Below, in pieces: positions 46,260 through 57,689 of a stretch of 64,000 nucleotides of DNA. Under the pieces are notes generated by a model. The model was given only the letters and a program-made list of their open reading frames with translations. It searched no databases and was not told where the DNA came from. The stretch's first letter is position 1, and the number at the start of each line of letters is the position of its first letter. Both the position numbers and the translations under genes were made by a program. Source of the stretch: Diaphorobacter ruginosibacter (lineage in GTDB: Bacteria > Pseudomonadota > Gammaproteobacteria > Burkholderiales > Burkholderiaceae_C); contig NZ_CP060714.1 of the NCBI RefSeq assembly GCF_014395975.1, positions 744,001-808,000 of the forward strand, in the 5' to 3' direction.

Positions 46260-47210
46260 ATGAATCAACTTGAAGCGCTCAAACAGTTCACCACCGTGGT
46301 CGCCGACACGGGCGACTTTCGCCAGCTCAGCGCATTCCAGCCGCAGGATGCCACCACCAACCCGTCGCTGATCCTGAAGGCGGTGCAGAAGTCGGAGTAC
46401 GCGCCGCTCATGCAGGAATGCGTGACCCGCTGGAAGGGGCGCAGCATTGATGAACTGATGGACCGCCTGATCGTGCGCTTCGGCTGCGAGATCCTGTCCA
46501 TCATCCCGGGCCGCGTGTCGACCGAGGTCGACGCCCGCCTGTCCTTCGACACCGAGGCCACCGTGGCGCGCGCAGAGCGCATCGTCGAGCTGTACCAGGC
46601 CGAGGGCGTGCACATCGATCGCGTGCTCATCAAGATTGCCTCCACCTGGGAGGGTATCGAGGCGGCACGCCAGCTCGAGCAGCGCGGCATCCACACCAAC
46701 CTGACGCTGCTGTTCTCGTTCGCCCAGGCCGTTGCGTGCGGCCAGGCCCGGGTGCAGCTGATTTCGCCGTTCGTGGGCCGTATCTACGACTGGTACAAGA
46801 AGCAAGCCGGCGCCAGCTGGAACGAGGCCGAAATGGCCGGCGCCAACGATCCGGGCGTGCAGTCGGTCCGGGCCATCTACAACCATTACAAGCGCTTCGG
46901 CATCAAGACCGAGGTGATGGGGGCCAGCTTCCGCAACGTGGGGCAGATTGTTGCGCTGGCCGGCAGCGACCTGCTGACCATTGCCCCCGACCTGCTCGCC
47001 AAGCTGGCCGAGAGCAGCGAGCCGGTGCAGCGTGCGCTCGATCCACAGGCGGCCCTGCAGTTGGACCTGCCTGCGGTCACCTACGACGAAGCCGGCTTCC
47101 GCTACGCCCTGAACGCCGACGCCATGGCCACGGAAAAACTCGCCGAGGGCATCCGGGCCTTTGCAGCCGATGCGGCCAAGCTCGAACAGATGATGGTGGC
47201 GGCTGCATGA
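46260..47210 (+). CDS. tal: Transaldolase
   Basis: A 316-residue transaldolase of the TalB type, exchanging a dihydroxyacetone unit in the non-oxidative pentose-phosphate pathway. Family marks are DATTNPSLIL and the Schiff-base lysine K125 (RVLIKIASTWEG). GGAGG lies six bases before the ATG. It overlaps pgi by ATGA; the pair forms one operon divergent from zwf-hexR. Confidence 0.96.
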   Translation: MNQLEALKQFTTVVADTGDFRQLSAFQPQDATTNPSLILKAVQKSEYAPLMQECVTRWKGRSIDELMDRLIVRFGCEILSIIPGRVSTEVDARLSFDTEATVARAERIVELYQAEGVHIDRVLIKIASTWEGIEAARQLEQRGIHTNLTLLFSFAQAVACGQARVQLISPFVGRIYDWYKKQAGASWNEAEMAGANDPGVQSVRAIYNHYKRFGIKTEVMGASFRNVGQIVALAGSDLLTIAPDLLAKLAESSEPVQRALDPQAALQLDLPAVTYDEAGFRYALNADAMATEKLAEGIRAFAADAAKLEQMMVAAA

Positions 47211-48820
47211 TCGATCCGCGGACCCGCTGCGACCGTACGCCTGCGTGGCCACTGCTGAAGGCGCACTACGATGAAGAAGGGCGCGGGTTTCGCCTGCACG
47301 AGGCATTCGCGGCTGACCGCGATCGCTTCTCCCGCTTCAGCCTCAAGGCGCCGCTGGTGTTCGCCGATCTCTCGAAGAATCTGCTGGATGGCCGCACCCG
47401 CGGCCTGCTGACGCAACTGGCGCGCGAATCCGGCCTCGAGGCCTATCGCGATGCGATGTTTGCCGGCGAGCCCATCAACAACACGGAAAACCGCGCAGTG
47501 ATGCACTGGCTGCTGCGCAGCCCCGGCCCGGGCGAGGAGGGCTGGCAAGAGCCCGCGAATCGATTCATCGCGGACAGCCTGGCGGATGTCCATGAGACGC
47601 TGGACGCCATGCTGGCGATTGCCGAAGGGGTGCGCGCCAATGAGGCGATCACCGACATCGTGAACATCGGCATCGGCGGCTCCGACCTGGGGCCGGCGAT
47701 GGCGGTGAAGGCGCTCGAAGACTTCGAGCATCCTGCCAAGCGCCTGCACTTCATCTCCAACGTGGACGGCATGGAACTGGGCAATGTGCTGCGCAAGGTG
47801 AAGCCGGAGAGCACGCTGTTCCTGATCGCCTCCAAGACCTTCACCACGGCCGAGACCATGCTCAACGCGCATGCCGCGCGCAAGTGGTTCCTCGCGCATG
47901 GCGGCTCGCCTGAGCGCGGGGCCAAGCTCTCGCTCAGCAGACATTTCATCGCACTCACTACCAACCTGAAGGCGGCTTCGGAGTTCGGCATCGACACCAC
48001 GCTCGGCTTCTGGGACTGGGTCGGAGGCCGCTACTCGATGTGGTCCGCCATCGGCCTGCCGATCGCGATCGCCATCGGTGCCGAGAATTTCCGCAGCATG
48101 CTGCGCGGCGCGCATGCCATGGACGAGCATTTCCGCCGGGCGCCGCTCGAGGAGAACTTGCCCGTGCAACTCGGGCTGCTCGACGTCTGGTATCGCAACT
48201 TCCACGGATTCACGAGCCGCAGCATCGCACCCTACAGCCATGGACTGCGCCGCCTGCCGGCCTACCTGCAGCAGCTGGAGATGGAAAGCAACGGCAAGGG
48301 CGTCGACGCCAAGGGTGACGTTCTGCCGTACGCCACGTCTCCCGTGATCTGGGGCGAGCCTGGCACCAATGGACAGCATGCGTTCTTCCAGATGATCCAC
48401 CAGGGGCCGGACACTGTGCCGGTGGAGTTCATCGCACTGCGGGAGGGGGGCAACGACCTGCCCGAACACCACCCGCGCCTGCTTGCCAACGCGCTGGCGC
48501 AGGCGCAGGCGCTGATGGTGGGACGACCCGGCAGCAGTGGCCACAGCTATTTCCCGGGCAACCGGCCGAGCACGTTCATGGTGCTGGATCGGCTCGATCC
48601 GGAATCGTTCGGTGCATTGATTGCACTGTATGAGCACCGCGTTTTTGCAAGCGGTGCGATCTGGGGCATCGACAGCTTCGACCAGTGGGGCGTGGAACTG
48701 GGCAAGGTGCTTGCGAGAGAGCTGGAACCGTTGCTTGCCAGCGGCGACGGAGAGCAACTGGATCCATCGACTGCGGGGCTGTTGCGCTATCTGCAGGAGC
48801 CTGCAGCACGGGGGGCTTAA
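47207..48820 (+). CDS. pgi: Glucose-6-phosphate isomerase
   Basis: A 537-residue Pgi interconverting glucose-6-phosphate and fructose-6-phosphate. Both family signatures are visible: IGIGGSDLGPAMA and the C-terminal GEPGTNGQHAFFQMIHQG with SHGLRRLPAYLQQLEMESNGK. Length is slightly below the E. coli enzyme (549). Start chosen by the four-base overlap with tal. Together with Zwf and Tal it covers the hexose-phosphate branch point. Confidence 0.96.
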   Translation: MIDPRTRCDRTPAWPLLKAHYDEEGRGFRLHEAFAADRDRFSRFSLKAPLVFADLSKNLLDGRTRGLLTQLARESGLEAYRDAMFAGEPINNTENRAVMHWLLRSPGPGEEGWQEPANRFIADSLADVHETLDAMLAIAEGVRANEAITDIVNIGIGGSDLGPAMAVKALEDFEHPAKRLHFISNVDGMELGNVLRKVKPESTLFLIASKTFTTAETMLNAHAARKWFLAHGGSPERGAKLSLSRHFIALTTNLKAASEFGIDTTLGFWDWVGGRYSMWSAIGLPIAIAIGAENFRSMLRGAHAMDEHFRRAPLEENLPVQLGLLDVWYRNFHGFTSRSIAPYSHGLRRLPAYLQQLEMESNGKGVDAKGDVLPYATSPVIWGEPGTNGQHAFFQMIHQGPDTVPVEFIALREGGNDLPEHHPRLLANALAQAQALMVGRPGSSGHSYFPGNRPSTFMVLDRLDPESFGALIALYEHRVFASGAIWGIDSFDQWGVELGKVLARELEPLLASGDGEQLDPSTAGLLRYLQEPAARGA

Positions 48821-48917
48821 CCCCCTCATTGGTGCAAACCTCTATTGGGGTCTGATGTGCTTCTGGTGATAGTGGTTGATTCAATTCCTCCACATCAACC
48901 AGGAAGGACACTTCATC

Positions 48918-49847
48918 ATGAAGTTTGTTTTGACCCGCCTCGTGCTGGCCGGCATGCTGGCCGCAGGCGGCGCTGCACAGGCGCAGGTACAAGCGCAAGC
49001 ACAGGCCCCTGCCCAACCCCAAGGCAGCACCTTCGACAAGATCCAGAGCACCGGCAAGATCGTGCTTGGAGTGCGCGAGAGCTCGGCCCCCATGGCCTAT
49101 GCCATTGGTGCGGAGCGCAAGTATGCGGGCTACCACGTCGAGCTGTGCGAGAAGGTGATGGCGCGCGTCGCTCCCAAGGCGAAGATCGAATATATGGCGC
49201 TCACGGCCCAGAACACGATGCCGCTCGTCGAGAACGGCACGGTGGACATGGGCTGCGGCCCGACCACCAACAACCTCGCACGCCAGCGCCAGGTGTCGTT
49301 TGCCGTCACCACCTACGTGAGCCAGGTGCGCATGGCGGTGCGAGCCGATTCGGGCATCACCTCGTTCAAGCAACTGGATGGACGGAACATCGCCGCATCG
49401 GCCGGAACGACGGCGGTGCAACTGCTGCGCAAATATGGCAAGGACAACAACGTCAACCTGCCCACCGCCCTCGGCAAGGATCACTACGAGAGCTTCCTGA
49501 TGCTCGAGTCCGGCCGCGCCGATGCCTTCGTGCTCGACGACAACCTGCTCGCCGGCGTGATCGCCAGCAGCAAGAACCCGGAGGGCTACAAGATCATCGG
49601 TGAAGTGCTGGGCTCCGAGCCCATCGCCCTGCTGTTCCGCAAGGACGACCCGACCTTCAAGAAGGCTGTCGACGGAGCCCTGATCGAGATGATGAAGTCG
49701 GGCGAGGTGGCCAAGGTCTACGACAAGTGGTTCATGCAGCCGATTCCACCGACCAACAAACCGCTCAATCTGCCCATGAGCGACACGCTCAAGCAACTGC
49801 TGCAGGAGCCTAACGACAAGCCGCTCGAGGCTTACGCAAGCAACTAA
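48918..49847 (+). CDS. Amino-acid ABC transporter substrate-binding protein (GltI-like)
   Basis: A 309-residue periplasmic binding protein with a signal peptide ending AAQA, then a short Ala/Gln repeat region (QVQAQAQAPAQPQ) before the mature fold. The SBP_bac_3 pattern LVLGVRESSAPMAYAIG-like VLGVRESSAPMAYA, GHVELC-type YHVELCEKV and DMGCGPTTNN resemble glutamate/aspartate binding proteins. AGGAAGGA lies upstream of the ATG. No permease or ATPase gene follows: groEL lies convergent. It is therefore an orphan here and must use a transporter encoded elsewhere. Confidence 0.9.
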   Translation: MKFVLTRLVLAGMLAAGGAAQAQVQAQAQAPAQPQGSTFDKIQSTGKIVLGVRESSAPMAYAIGAERKYAGYHVELCEKVMARVAPKAKIEYMALTAQNTMPLVENGTVDMGCGPTTNNLARQRQVSFAVTTYVSQVRMAVRADSGITSFKQLDGRNIAASAGTTAVQLLRKYGKDNNVNLPTALGKDHYESFLMLESGRADAFVLDDNLLAGVIASSKNPEGYKIIGEVLGSEPIALLFRKDDPTFKKAVDGALIEMMKSGEVAKVYDKWFMQPIPPTNKPLNLPMSDTLKQLLQEPNDKPLEAYASN

Positions 49848-49924
49848 CGGAATCGACGGGGCTGGCATGGCAATGCATGGGGCGCTGCTTCATTGCAGGT
49901 TTCTGCTTCCCATGTTGGAGGGCG

Positions 49925-49948
49925 GAGGCCGGGAGCAATCCCGGCCTC
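49925..49948. repeat. Intergenic palindromic hairpin, copy 2
   Basis: GAGGCCGGG and CCCGGCCTC separated by AGCAAT form a nine-pair hairpin. Core and left flank match the element at 14611-14658, including a shared GGAGGGCG-like lead (GTAGGGCGG versus GGAGGGCGG). It lies between the binding-protein gene and the groEL terminator. Confidence 0.7.
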
Positions 49949-50004
49949 GGAAAACAACTCCACAGCAAGCGCCAATGTTCCACATGACATCATGAGCAAG
50001 AAAC

Positions 50005-50040
50005 AAAAAACCCGCAGATCCAAAGACCTGCGGGTTTTTT
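50005..50040. terminator. Bidirectional terminator between binding protein and groEL
   Basis: CCCGCAG (50011-50017) pairs with CTGCGGG (50028-50034), flanked by six A residues on one side and six T residues on the other, so it can stop transcription from both convergent genes. Confidence 0.9.
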
Positions 50041-50106
50041 GTTTGGAATGACTTCCGGAATCGACGGCTGGAGCCTCTACCCACCAGCCGCCGACGACAG
50101 GGGCAA

Positions 50107-51753
<1,647 letters not shown>

Positions 51754-51861
51754 GTTTGGCTCCTAAAGAAATTCTTGAATGGGGTTTTTCAGATGAAGAG
51801 AAAAGAAAAGCCGGCCCGCTGCAACCGGTCGGGTGGGCGGGCCTTCAAGCCGCTTGCGGGC

Positions 51862-52152
51862 TTACTTTTCGACGACCGCGAACAGGTCGTCTTCTTTCAT
51901 CACGAGGAGTTCGTCGCCGTTCACCTTCACGGACTGGCCGGAATACTTGCCGAACAGGACGCGGTCGCCGACCTTCACGTTCAGGGCGATCAGGGCGCCC
52001 TTGTCGTCACGCTTGCCGGGGCCCACGGCCACGACTTCGCCCTGGTCAGGCTTCTCGGCGGCGCTGTCGGGGATCACGATGCCCGAAGCTGTCTTGGTTT
52101 CGTTCTCGAGGCGCTTGACGATCACGCGATCGTGCAGGGGACGCAGATTCAT
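51862..52152 (-). CDS. groES: Co-chaperonin GroES
   Basis: A 96-residue co-chaperonin lid. The family start NLRPLHDRVIVKRLE, the mobile-loop segment KTASGIVIPDSAAEKPDQG, and the end GDELLVMKEDDLFAVVE are clear. The ATG at 52152 has an AGGAGT site upstream and gives normal length. First gene of the operon; its promoter and CIRCE lie 100-150 bases upstream. Confidence 0.98.
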   Translation of the reverse strand: MNLRPLHDRVIVKRLENETKTASGIVIPDSAAEKPDQGEVVAVGPGKRDDKGALIALNVKVGDRVLFGKYSGQSVKVNGDELLVMKEDDLFAVVEK

Positions 52153-52249
52153 ACCTACTCCTGATGTTTCAACTGGATTGATTGAATGAAGAAGAAGCTG
52201 GGCCGGATTGTCCCGGACCCACGTTACAACTTTGTGCCGATGGAACTTG

Positions 52250-52276
52250 TTAGCACTCAAGGGCATCGAGTGCTAA
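52250..52276. promoter_or_regulatory. CIRCE element (HrcA operator)
   Basis: TTAGCACTC-N9-GAGTGCTAA, a perfect match to the CIRCE consensus, at the probable transcription start of groESL. It predicts repression by HrcA that is relieved by heat or by chaperonin shortage. Confidence 0.97.
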
Positions 52277-52304
52277 TAATAAGGCAATTCTTTGGCATTT
52301 CAAG
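52276..52304 (-). promoter_or_regulatory. groESL promoter
   Basis: On the minus strand TTGAAA (52303-52298) and TATTAT (52281-52276) with a 16-base spacer, each five of six to sigma-70 consensus. The same bases also read CTTGAA-N14-CCTTATTA, close to a sigma-32 heat-shock promoter, so both factors may act here. CIRCE overlaps the predicted start. Confidence 0.7.
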
Positions 52305-52409
52305 GGGTAGGTGATTCACAAAGTGGATCCGGAGGCATACCCATCCGGGAAAATACGTGGATCAGCCCCTCCAGCCGACGGCCCATGACGCCGTCCCATT
52401 CCACGAGCA

Positions 52410-53699
52410 ATGCGAATTCTTCATACATCCGACTGGCACCTCGGCCAGAACTTCATGGGCAAGAGCCGGCAGGCAGAGCATGCGGCGCTCATAGACTGGT
52501 TGCTCGTGCAGGTGCGGGAGCACACGGTGGATGCGGTGATGATCGCCGGCGACATCTTCGACACAGGCACGCCGCCCAGCTATGCGCGCGAGCTGTACAG
52601 CGAACTCGTGGTGCGCCTGCATGAGGCGCGAACGGCCTTGCTGCTGCTGGGCGGCAACCATGACTCCGTTGCGACGCTGCGAGAGAGCAGCGCCTTGCTG
52701 GCGCAGCTGTCCACGCATGTCTACCCTTCAGCGTCCGACCCGCAGACCCATGTGCGGGTGCTGCCGCGCCGCGCGGCGGATGCGGGCCATGCAGCCCCCA
52801 GGCCGGGCTGCATCGTCTGCGCGATTCCCTTCATCCGTCCGCGGGACGTGGTGACCTCGGAATTTGGCCAGAGCGCCCAGGACCGTCAGCAGCAGATGCA
52901 GAAGGCCATAGGCCAGTACTACCGCAACGTGTATGCGGCCGCTTGCGCGAAGCAGGGCGAGATCGAACAGCAGACCGGCGAGCGCCTGCCGATCATCGCG
53001 ACAGGTCACCTCACGACCGTGGGTGCGAGCAGCAGTGAATCGGTGCGCGAGATCTATGTAGGCACGCTCGATGCATTTCCTACCTCGGAATTTCCTCCTG
53101 TCGACTACCTCGCGCTCGGCCACATCCACAGGCCCCAGAAAGTGGGGGGGCATGAGCACATCCGCTACAGCGGCTCGCCGATCACACTGAGTTTTGATGA
53201 GCTGGGACAGTCCAAGCAGGTGCTGCTGGTGGACGTGGACGCATCGGGCCTGCAGGCGGTCACCGAGCTGGCCGTGCCGATCTTCCAGCCGATGATGAGC
53301 GTGCGGGGTGATCTGGGCTACATCACGGAAACGTTGCCGCGCATTGCGCAGCAGGCGGGCGCGGGACAGACGGTCTGGCTGGAGATCACCGTCACCACCG
53401 ACGACTATCTCGCGGACCTGCCCGCGCGCATCCAGAAGCTGGTCGAAGGCCTGCCGCTCGAGGTGCTGCGCATTCGCCGAGAGCGCGGGCAGACCATGGC
53501 ACAGCTGTTCGACAACAGCGGCGCGACGCTGGACGAACTCGATCCGCATGACGTCTTTGCGCGCAGGCTTGAGCACGAACCCGACATGGATGCAGCGCTG
53601 CGCGGTGCGGTCACGCAGCGCTATGGACAGGTCGTCGATGCGGTGAAGGCAGGCGACGATGCGAACGCGGAAGGCGGAGAAAGCAGGGTATCGGCATGA
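52410..53699 (+). CDS. sbcD: Exonuclease subunit SbcD
   Basis: A 429-residue Mre11-type nuclease subunit that, with SbcC, cleaves hairpins and DNA ends. Phosphodiesterase motifs are SDWHLGQ, GDIFDTG, GGNHDS, GHLTT and LGHIHRPQ. Its C-terminal capping region is complete. The stop overlaps the sbcC start by ATGA. A short GAG element is the only visible ribosome site. Confidence 0.95.
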   Translation: MRILHTSDWHLGQNFMGKSRQAEHAALIDWLLVQVREHTVDAVMIAGDIFDTGTPPSYARELYSELVVRLHEARTALLLLGGNHDSVATLRESSALLAQLSTHVYPSASDPQTHVRVLPRRAADAGHAAPRPGCIVCAIPFIRPRDVVTSEFGQSAQDRQQQMQKAIGQYYRNVYAAACAKQGEIEQQTGERLPIIATGHLTTVGASSSESVREIYVGTLDAFPTSEFPPVDYLALGHIHRPQKVGGHEHIRYSGSPITLSFDELGQSKQVLLVDVDASGLQAVTELAVPIFQPMMSVRGDLGYITETLPRIAQQAGAGQTVWLEITVTTDDYLADLPARIQKLVEGLPLEVLRIRRERGQTMAQLFDNSGATLDELDPHDVFARRLEHEPDMDAALRGAVTQRYGQVVDAVKAGDDANAEGGESRVSA

Positions 53700-56600
53700 A
53701 GATCCGGCGTCTCCAACTTCGCAATCTCAACTCGCTCAAGGGCGACTGGGAAATCGACTTCACCACGCCTCCGCTGTCGGAAAGCAGCCTGTTCGCGATC
53801 ACGGGCCCGACGGGCGCGGGCAAGTCGACCCTGCTGGACGCCATCTGCCTCGCGCTCTATCACGAGACGCCGCGTTTGGGCACGCAGTCCAAGTCGGTCA
53901 ACGACATCATGACGCGGCATACGGCCGACTGCAGTGCGGAGCTGGAGTTCGAGGTGCGCGGCGAGGTCTATCGAGCCTCCTGGAGCCAGCGCCGCGCGCG
54001 CGACAGGGTGGATGGCGCGCTGCAATCGCCCCAGGTCGAGCTGGCCCGGGGCGACGGCACGGTGCTCACGCGGCACGTGAGCGAAAAACTCAAGCAGATC
54101 ACGGAGATCACGCGGCTCGACTTCCCGCGCTTCACCCGATCGATGCTGCTCGCGCAAGGCGGCTTTGCCGCGTTTCTCAATGCCAACGCGAATGATCGCG
54201 CGGAGCTGCTTGAGGAACTGACGGGCACGGAGATCTACGGCGAGATATCCCGGCGTGTTTACCAGCGCGCACGCAACGAAGAGCACCGGCTGGACACCAT
54301 GCGCTCGCGCGCCGAAGGCATGGAGCTACTCGGTGAAGAGCGGCGTACGGCCATCCAGGAGGAGGTGACAGTCATCCAGACACAGCAGTCGGAACTCACG
54401 GGCAAGACCGGCATGCTGCGCGAGCACCTGCAATGGCGCATGGCAGTGGCCGACAGCGAAGTCGCGCTGCTGGCTGCACAGGAGCGCGCGAACCAGGCCG
54501 ATGCGGCGATCCAGCATGCCACACCGGAGCGCGAACGCCTCGCGGCCAGCGAGCCCGCGCAGGCTCTGGAGCCCGTGCACGCTGCGTGGCAGTCGGCCTG
54601 CGCCATGCACCGCAAATCCCGCGATCAGAGGGAGTCGGTGCAGCGCGAGCTCGATGAACAGACCCACGCGCAACGGCGCGAACATGCGCTGGCGCTTGCG
54701 TTGGCCAAGCTGCTGGACGAGCAATCCGCGCAGCAGTTGCAGCGATTGGACAATGAGCAGGCGGCCCTGGCGGAGTGGACCACGACGCACGCACATCACG
54801 CCCAACTGGCCGAGCATTTGGGGGCATGGCGCGAGCAGTTCGCGCAGCAGGCCAAGGCCCGGGCCGAAATCCAGGCAGGCCAGGCGCTTTTGCGCGACAC
54901 GTCGGCCAGGCAGGAGGAGGCTCAGCGCCGCCATACGCAGCACCTGGCCCAAAGCGAAGTCGCGGCCAGGGCGCACGCCGAAGGTGAAGCGCAGATGCTT
55001 GCGCTGCAGGATCGCCTGACCCGGCTGCTCGGCACGCAGACGCTGGCGGCATTGCGCGAGCAGTCGGCACGCGCCGAGCGCAACCTGGCGCTTACCGAAC
55101 GGCTTGCGGACAGTGCACGCCGCCAGCGCGAGTTGAAGGCGCAGTTCCTGGACGTACGCGGTCAGCGCACGGAGGCTGTGAAGACTTCGGCGGCACTGGA
55201 CGCCGAACAGGTGCAATTGCAGAGCGCGCAACAGATGCTGAACGAGCGCGTTGCCGACAAGCAGTTGCTGCTTGAACAGGAGCAGGTCATCCGCAGCCTT
55301 TCGGAGCATCGCGCGAACCTGCGCGCCGGCGAGGCGTGCCCGTTGTGCGGAGCGCTGGAACACCCGGCCGTGGCGCAATACCAGCACATCGACGGCTCGA
55401 CCACGCGAGCCGAACTGGATCGCCTGAAGCAGGCACAGCAACTGGGAGACCAGAAGCTGCGCGAAGGCGTGGCTGCAGCGTCTGCCGCGCAGGCCCAATT
55501 GCGCAGCCTGCAAACGCGCGAACAACAACTGATCGACGAAGGCCGCGCCAACCAATCCGCATGGGACGAACTTCGTGTGCAATTCCAGCTTGGAGAGCCA
55601 TTGCAGTCCAAGGACTGGGAACTGGCCGAGCGCCTCGCGCAGGCGTTGTCTTCAGCCCTGCAACACGCGAGCGCGCTGCGCGAACAGCTGCAATCCGTCG
55701 AGACGGTGGAGCAGCAATGGCAGTTCGCCAGCAAGCAGCAATCCGAACTGGCAAAGGCTGTTCACGGCGCGCGCGAGGAAGCGCTGCGCCTGCAGCAACA
55801 AGCAGAAGCCCTGGCGCAGAAGGCATTGGAGGTGACGCAATCACTGGAACACCAGCGCGCCGCGCAGCAGACACTGCAGGCGCAATTGCTGAGCGCATTG
55901 TGTGCGGCGGGCTTTGCCGATCTGACGGGCTTGCCTGTGGACGCCGACGCATGGCTGCGAGAGCGCGAGGAAGAGCGCCGGACATGGGCGCAGAAGCAGG
56001 AGCGCATCCAGGCCATTGGCGTGGAGCTTGAGCGCAGGCGCGGCGCCTGCGAGGCAACGCGCGCGCAGCTTGCGCAATGGCGCGATCGAGTCGCAGCCTT
56101 CACGGACAAGATCACAGATGAAGTGGCCGACATCGAGGCCGATCTGAATGCCGGGCAGGCGCTCGCCGACTGCAGCGCCCGCATCGAGCGCCTCGCTCGC
56201 AAGGCGGAACAACTGGTCGGCAGCCTGCAGGTGCTGGACAGCACCTTGGTGCAGCATCGAGCGGACGAGGCCGATGCTGGTCAGCGGTGGCAAGGCGCCT
56301 TGCAGGGCAGCCCGTTCGCGGATGAAGACGCATTCTTCGCCGCGCGCCTGTCACCCGAAGAGCGCCAGCAACTGCAAACACGCCAGCAGCAGCGCGAGCG
56401 TGAGCAACAGGTGGCCGTGCAACTGCTGCAGACCTTGCAGGCGCAACATGCCGAACTGCGAGCCCGCAATGCCACCGAGGCGAATCGCGAGGAGCTGGAG
56501 CGCGGCATTGCGCAGTTTGATGCAGAGTCCAGGCAGCTCAGCGAGCAATTGGGCGGCCTCCATGCCATGCTCAGGCGCGATGACGAGTTGCGTGCCAACC

Positions 56601-57151
56601 AGCAGGAGTTGCTGCAGCAGATCGCCGCCCAGGCGGGTGAATACGATCTCTGGCAACGCCTCGACGCCCTGGTGGGCTCGGCCAAGGGGGACAAGTTCCG
56701 CAAGTTTGCGCAAGGCCTGACGCTGGACCACCTGCTCACGCTGGCCAACCGGCAACTCGAACGCCTGCACGGCCGCTACGTGCTGCGGCGCAGGTCATCG
56801 GGTGAGCTGGAGCTGGAAATCGTCGACCAATGGCAGGCAGACGCCACCCGCGACACGCGCACCCTCTCGGGCGGAGAGAGCTTCCTGGTGAGTCTTGCGC
56901 TGGCGCTTGCGCTCTCGGACCTGGTGAGCCACAGAACCTCCATCGACTCCCTGTTCCTCGACGAAGGCTTCGGCACGCTGGACGCAGAAACCCTGGATGT
57001 GGCCCTCAGCGCGCTCGACACGCTCAACGCCACCGGAAAGATGGTGGGCATCATCAGCCACGTCGAAGGCCTGAAGGAACGCATCGCCACGCAGATTCGT
57101 GTGGAAAAGGGCGGTGGTGTCGGGCATTCGCGGTTGAGCATTTCGGCGTGA
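53696..57151 (+). CDS. sbcC: Exonuclease subunit SbcC
   Basis: An 1151-residue Rad50-type SMC ATPase. Walker A GPTGAGKST begins near residue 37, long coiled coils run through about 200-540 and 560-960, and the zinc hook CPLC starts at residue 548, midway between them. The C-terminal half-site has the signature LSGGESFLVSLALAL and Walker B SLFLDEGFGTLD. Length and arms are usual. Partner of SbcD in repair of hairpin and end structures. Confidence 0.95.
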   Translation: MKIRRLQLRNLNSLKGDWEIDFTTPPLSESSLFAITGPTGAGKSTLLDAICLALYHETPRLGTQSKSVNDIMTRHTADCSAELEFEVRGEVYRASWSQRRARDRVDGALQSPQVELARGDGTVLTRHVSEKLKQITEITRLDFPRFTRSMLLAQGGFAAFLNANANDRAELLEELTGTEIYGEISRRVYQRARNEEHRLDTMRSRAEGMELLGEERRTAIQEEVTVIQTQQSELTGKTGMLREHLQWRMAVADSEVALLAAQERANQADAAIQHATPERERLAASEPAQALEPVHAAWQSACAMHRKSRDQRESVQRELDEQTHAQRREHALALALAKLLDEQSAQQLQRLDNEQAALAEWTTTHAHHAQLAEHLGAWREQFAQQAKARAEIQAGQALLRDTSARQEEAQRRHTQHLAQSEVAARAHAEGEAQMLALQDRLTRLLGTQTLAALREQSARAERNLALTERLADSARRQRELKAQFLDVRGQRTEAVKTSAALDAEQVQLQSAQQMLNERVADKQLLLEQEQVIRSLSEHRANLRAGEACPLCGALEHPAVAQYQHIDGSTTRAELDRLKQAQQLGDQKLREGVAAASAAQAQLRSLQTREQQLIDEGRANQSAWDELRVQFQLGEPLQSKDWELAERLAQALSSALQHASALREQLQSVETVEQQWQFASKQQSELAKAVHGAREEALRLQQQAEALAQKALEVTQSLEHQRAAQQTLQAQLLSALCAAGFADLTGLPVDADAWLREREEERRTWAQKQERIQAIGVELERRRGACEATRAQLAQWRDRVAAFTDKITDEVADIEADLNAGQALADCSARIERLARKAEQLVGSLQVLDSTLVQHRADEADAGQRWQGALQGSPFADEDAFFAARLSPEERQQLQTRQQQREREQQVAVQLLQTLQAQHAELRARNATEANREELERGIAQFDAESRQLSEQLGGLHAMLRRDDELRANQQELLQQIAAQAGEYDLWQRLDALVGSAKGDKFRKFAQGLTLDHLLTLANRQLERLHGRYVLRRRSSGELELEIVDQWQADATRDTRTLSGGESFLVSLALALALSDLVSHRTSIDSLFLDEGFGTLDAETLDVALSALDTLNATGKMVGIISHVEGLKERIATQIRVEKGGGVGHSRLSISA

Positions 57152-57689
57152 GGGGAATTTTGTTCTCGCTGAGATGACTGAAGTCACGGAACTGTTCGCT
57201 GGATTCGCGTGATCTGGGAATGGTCGAGTCAGTGCAAGCTATTGATGAGTCACATATCCGTATGAAATTGCATGGTATGGCGAAGTTACCCTGGTAATAG
57301 ATTGCAAATAAGCGAATGCAGCTTGTGATTGTCAGTAATGTGCAACGTGGTACTACACATCGAAAATCAGTTGGGAATTGAAGATTTCAGTGTCCATCGT
57401 GGAGAAATCCAGTAAGCAAGCGGGTCAAGCGATTGGCCGAGAAAATCGGTCCTCAGGCTCAATTAATAGGCTCGTACTATTGGTTCCAGCCAAGGGCTTG
57501 GAATCAGGGGTGATGCGCCTACAATTGGCAGCTTTGTCCAACCCGGTAACGGGTTTCAATAGGGTAGGCGGGAAGCATTGCATGGATCGGGTCATGCGTG
57601 GTGTGAGTCGCTGAGCGCACTCGACACCAAGCGGCCACAGGAGCGAACAGTCGCCATGCATTGCGCTCCTGCTGGAATCACAGGCTGAT
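57152..57689. other. Noncoding region between sbcC and the polysaccharide cluster
   Basis: A 538-base gap, less GC-rich than the upstream genes. It holds a hairpin AACCCG-GTAA-CGGGTT (57540-57555) and a short inverted repeat AATAG/CTATT (57465-57481). I see no JUMPstart/ops-like element and no convincing promoter, although the DUF2304-manC transcript must start here. A 78-residue frame (57378-57614) has no family resemblance. Confidence 0.5.

Noticed and set aside
57378..57614. A 78-residue plus-strand frame after sbcC
   Set aside because: No family resemblance or ribosome site, and codon use differs from the flanking genes.
57152..57689. JUMPstart/ops element for RfaH control of the glycan cluster
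   Set aside because: No GGCGGTAG core was found; GGGTAGGCGGG at about 57560 is only a partial resemblance.
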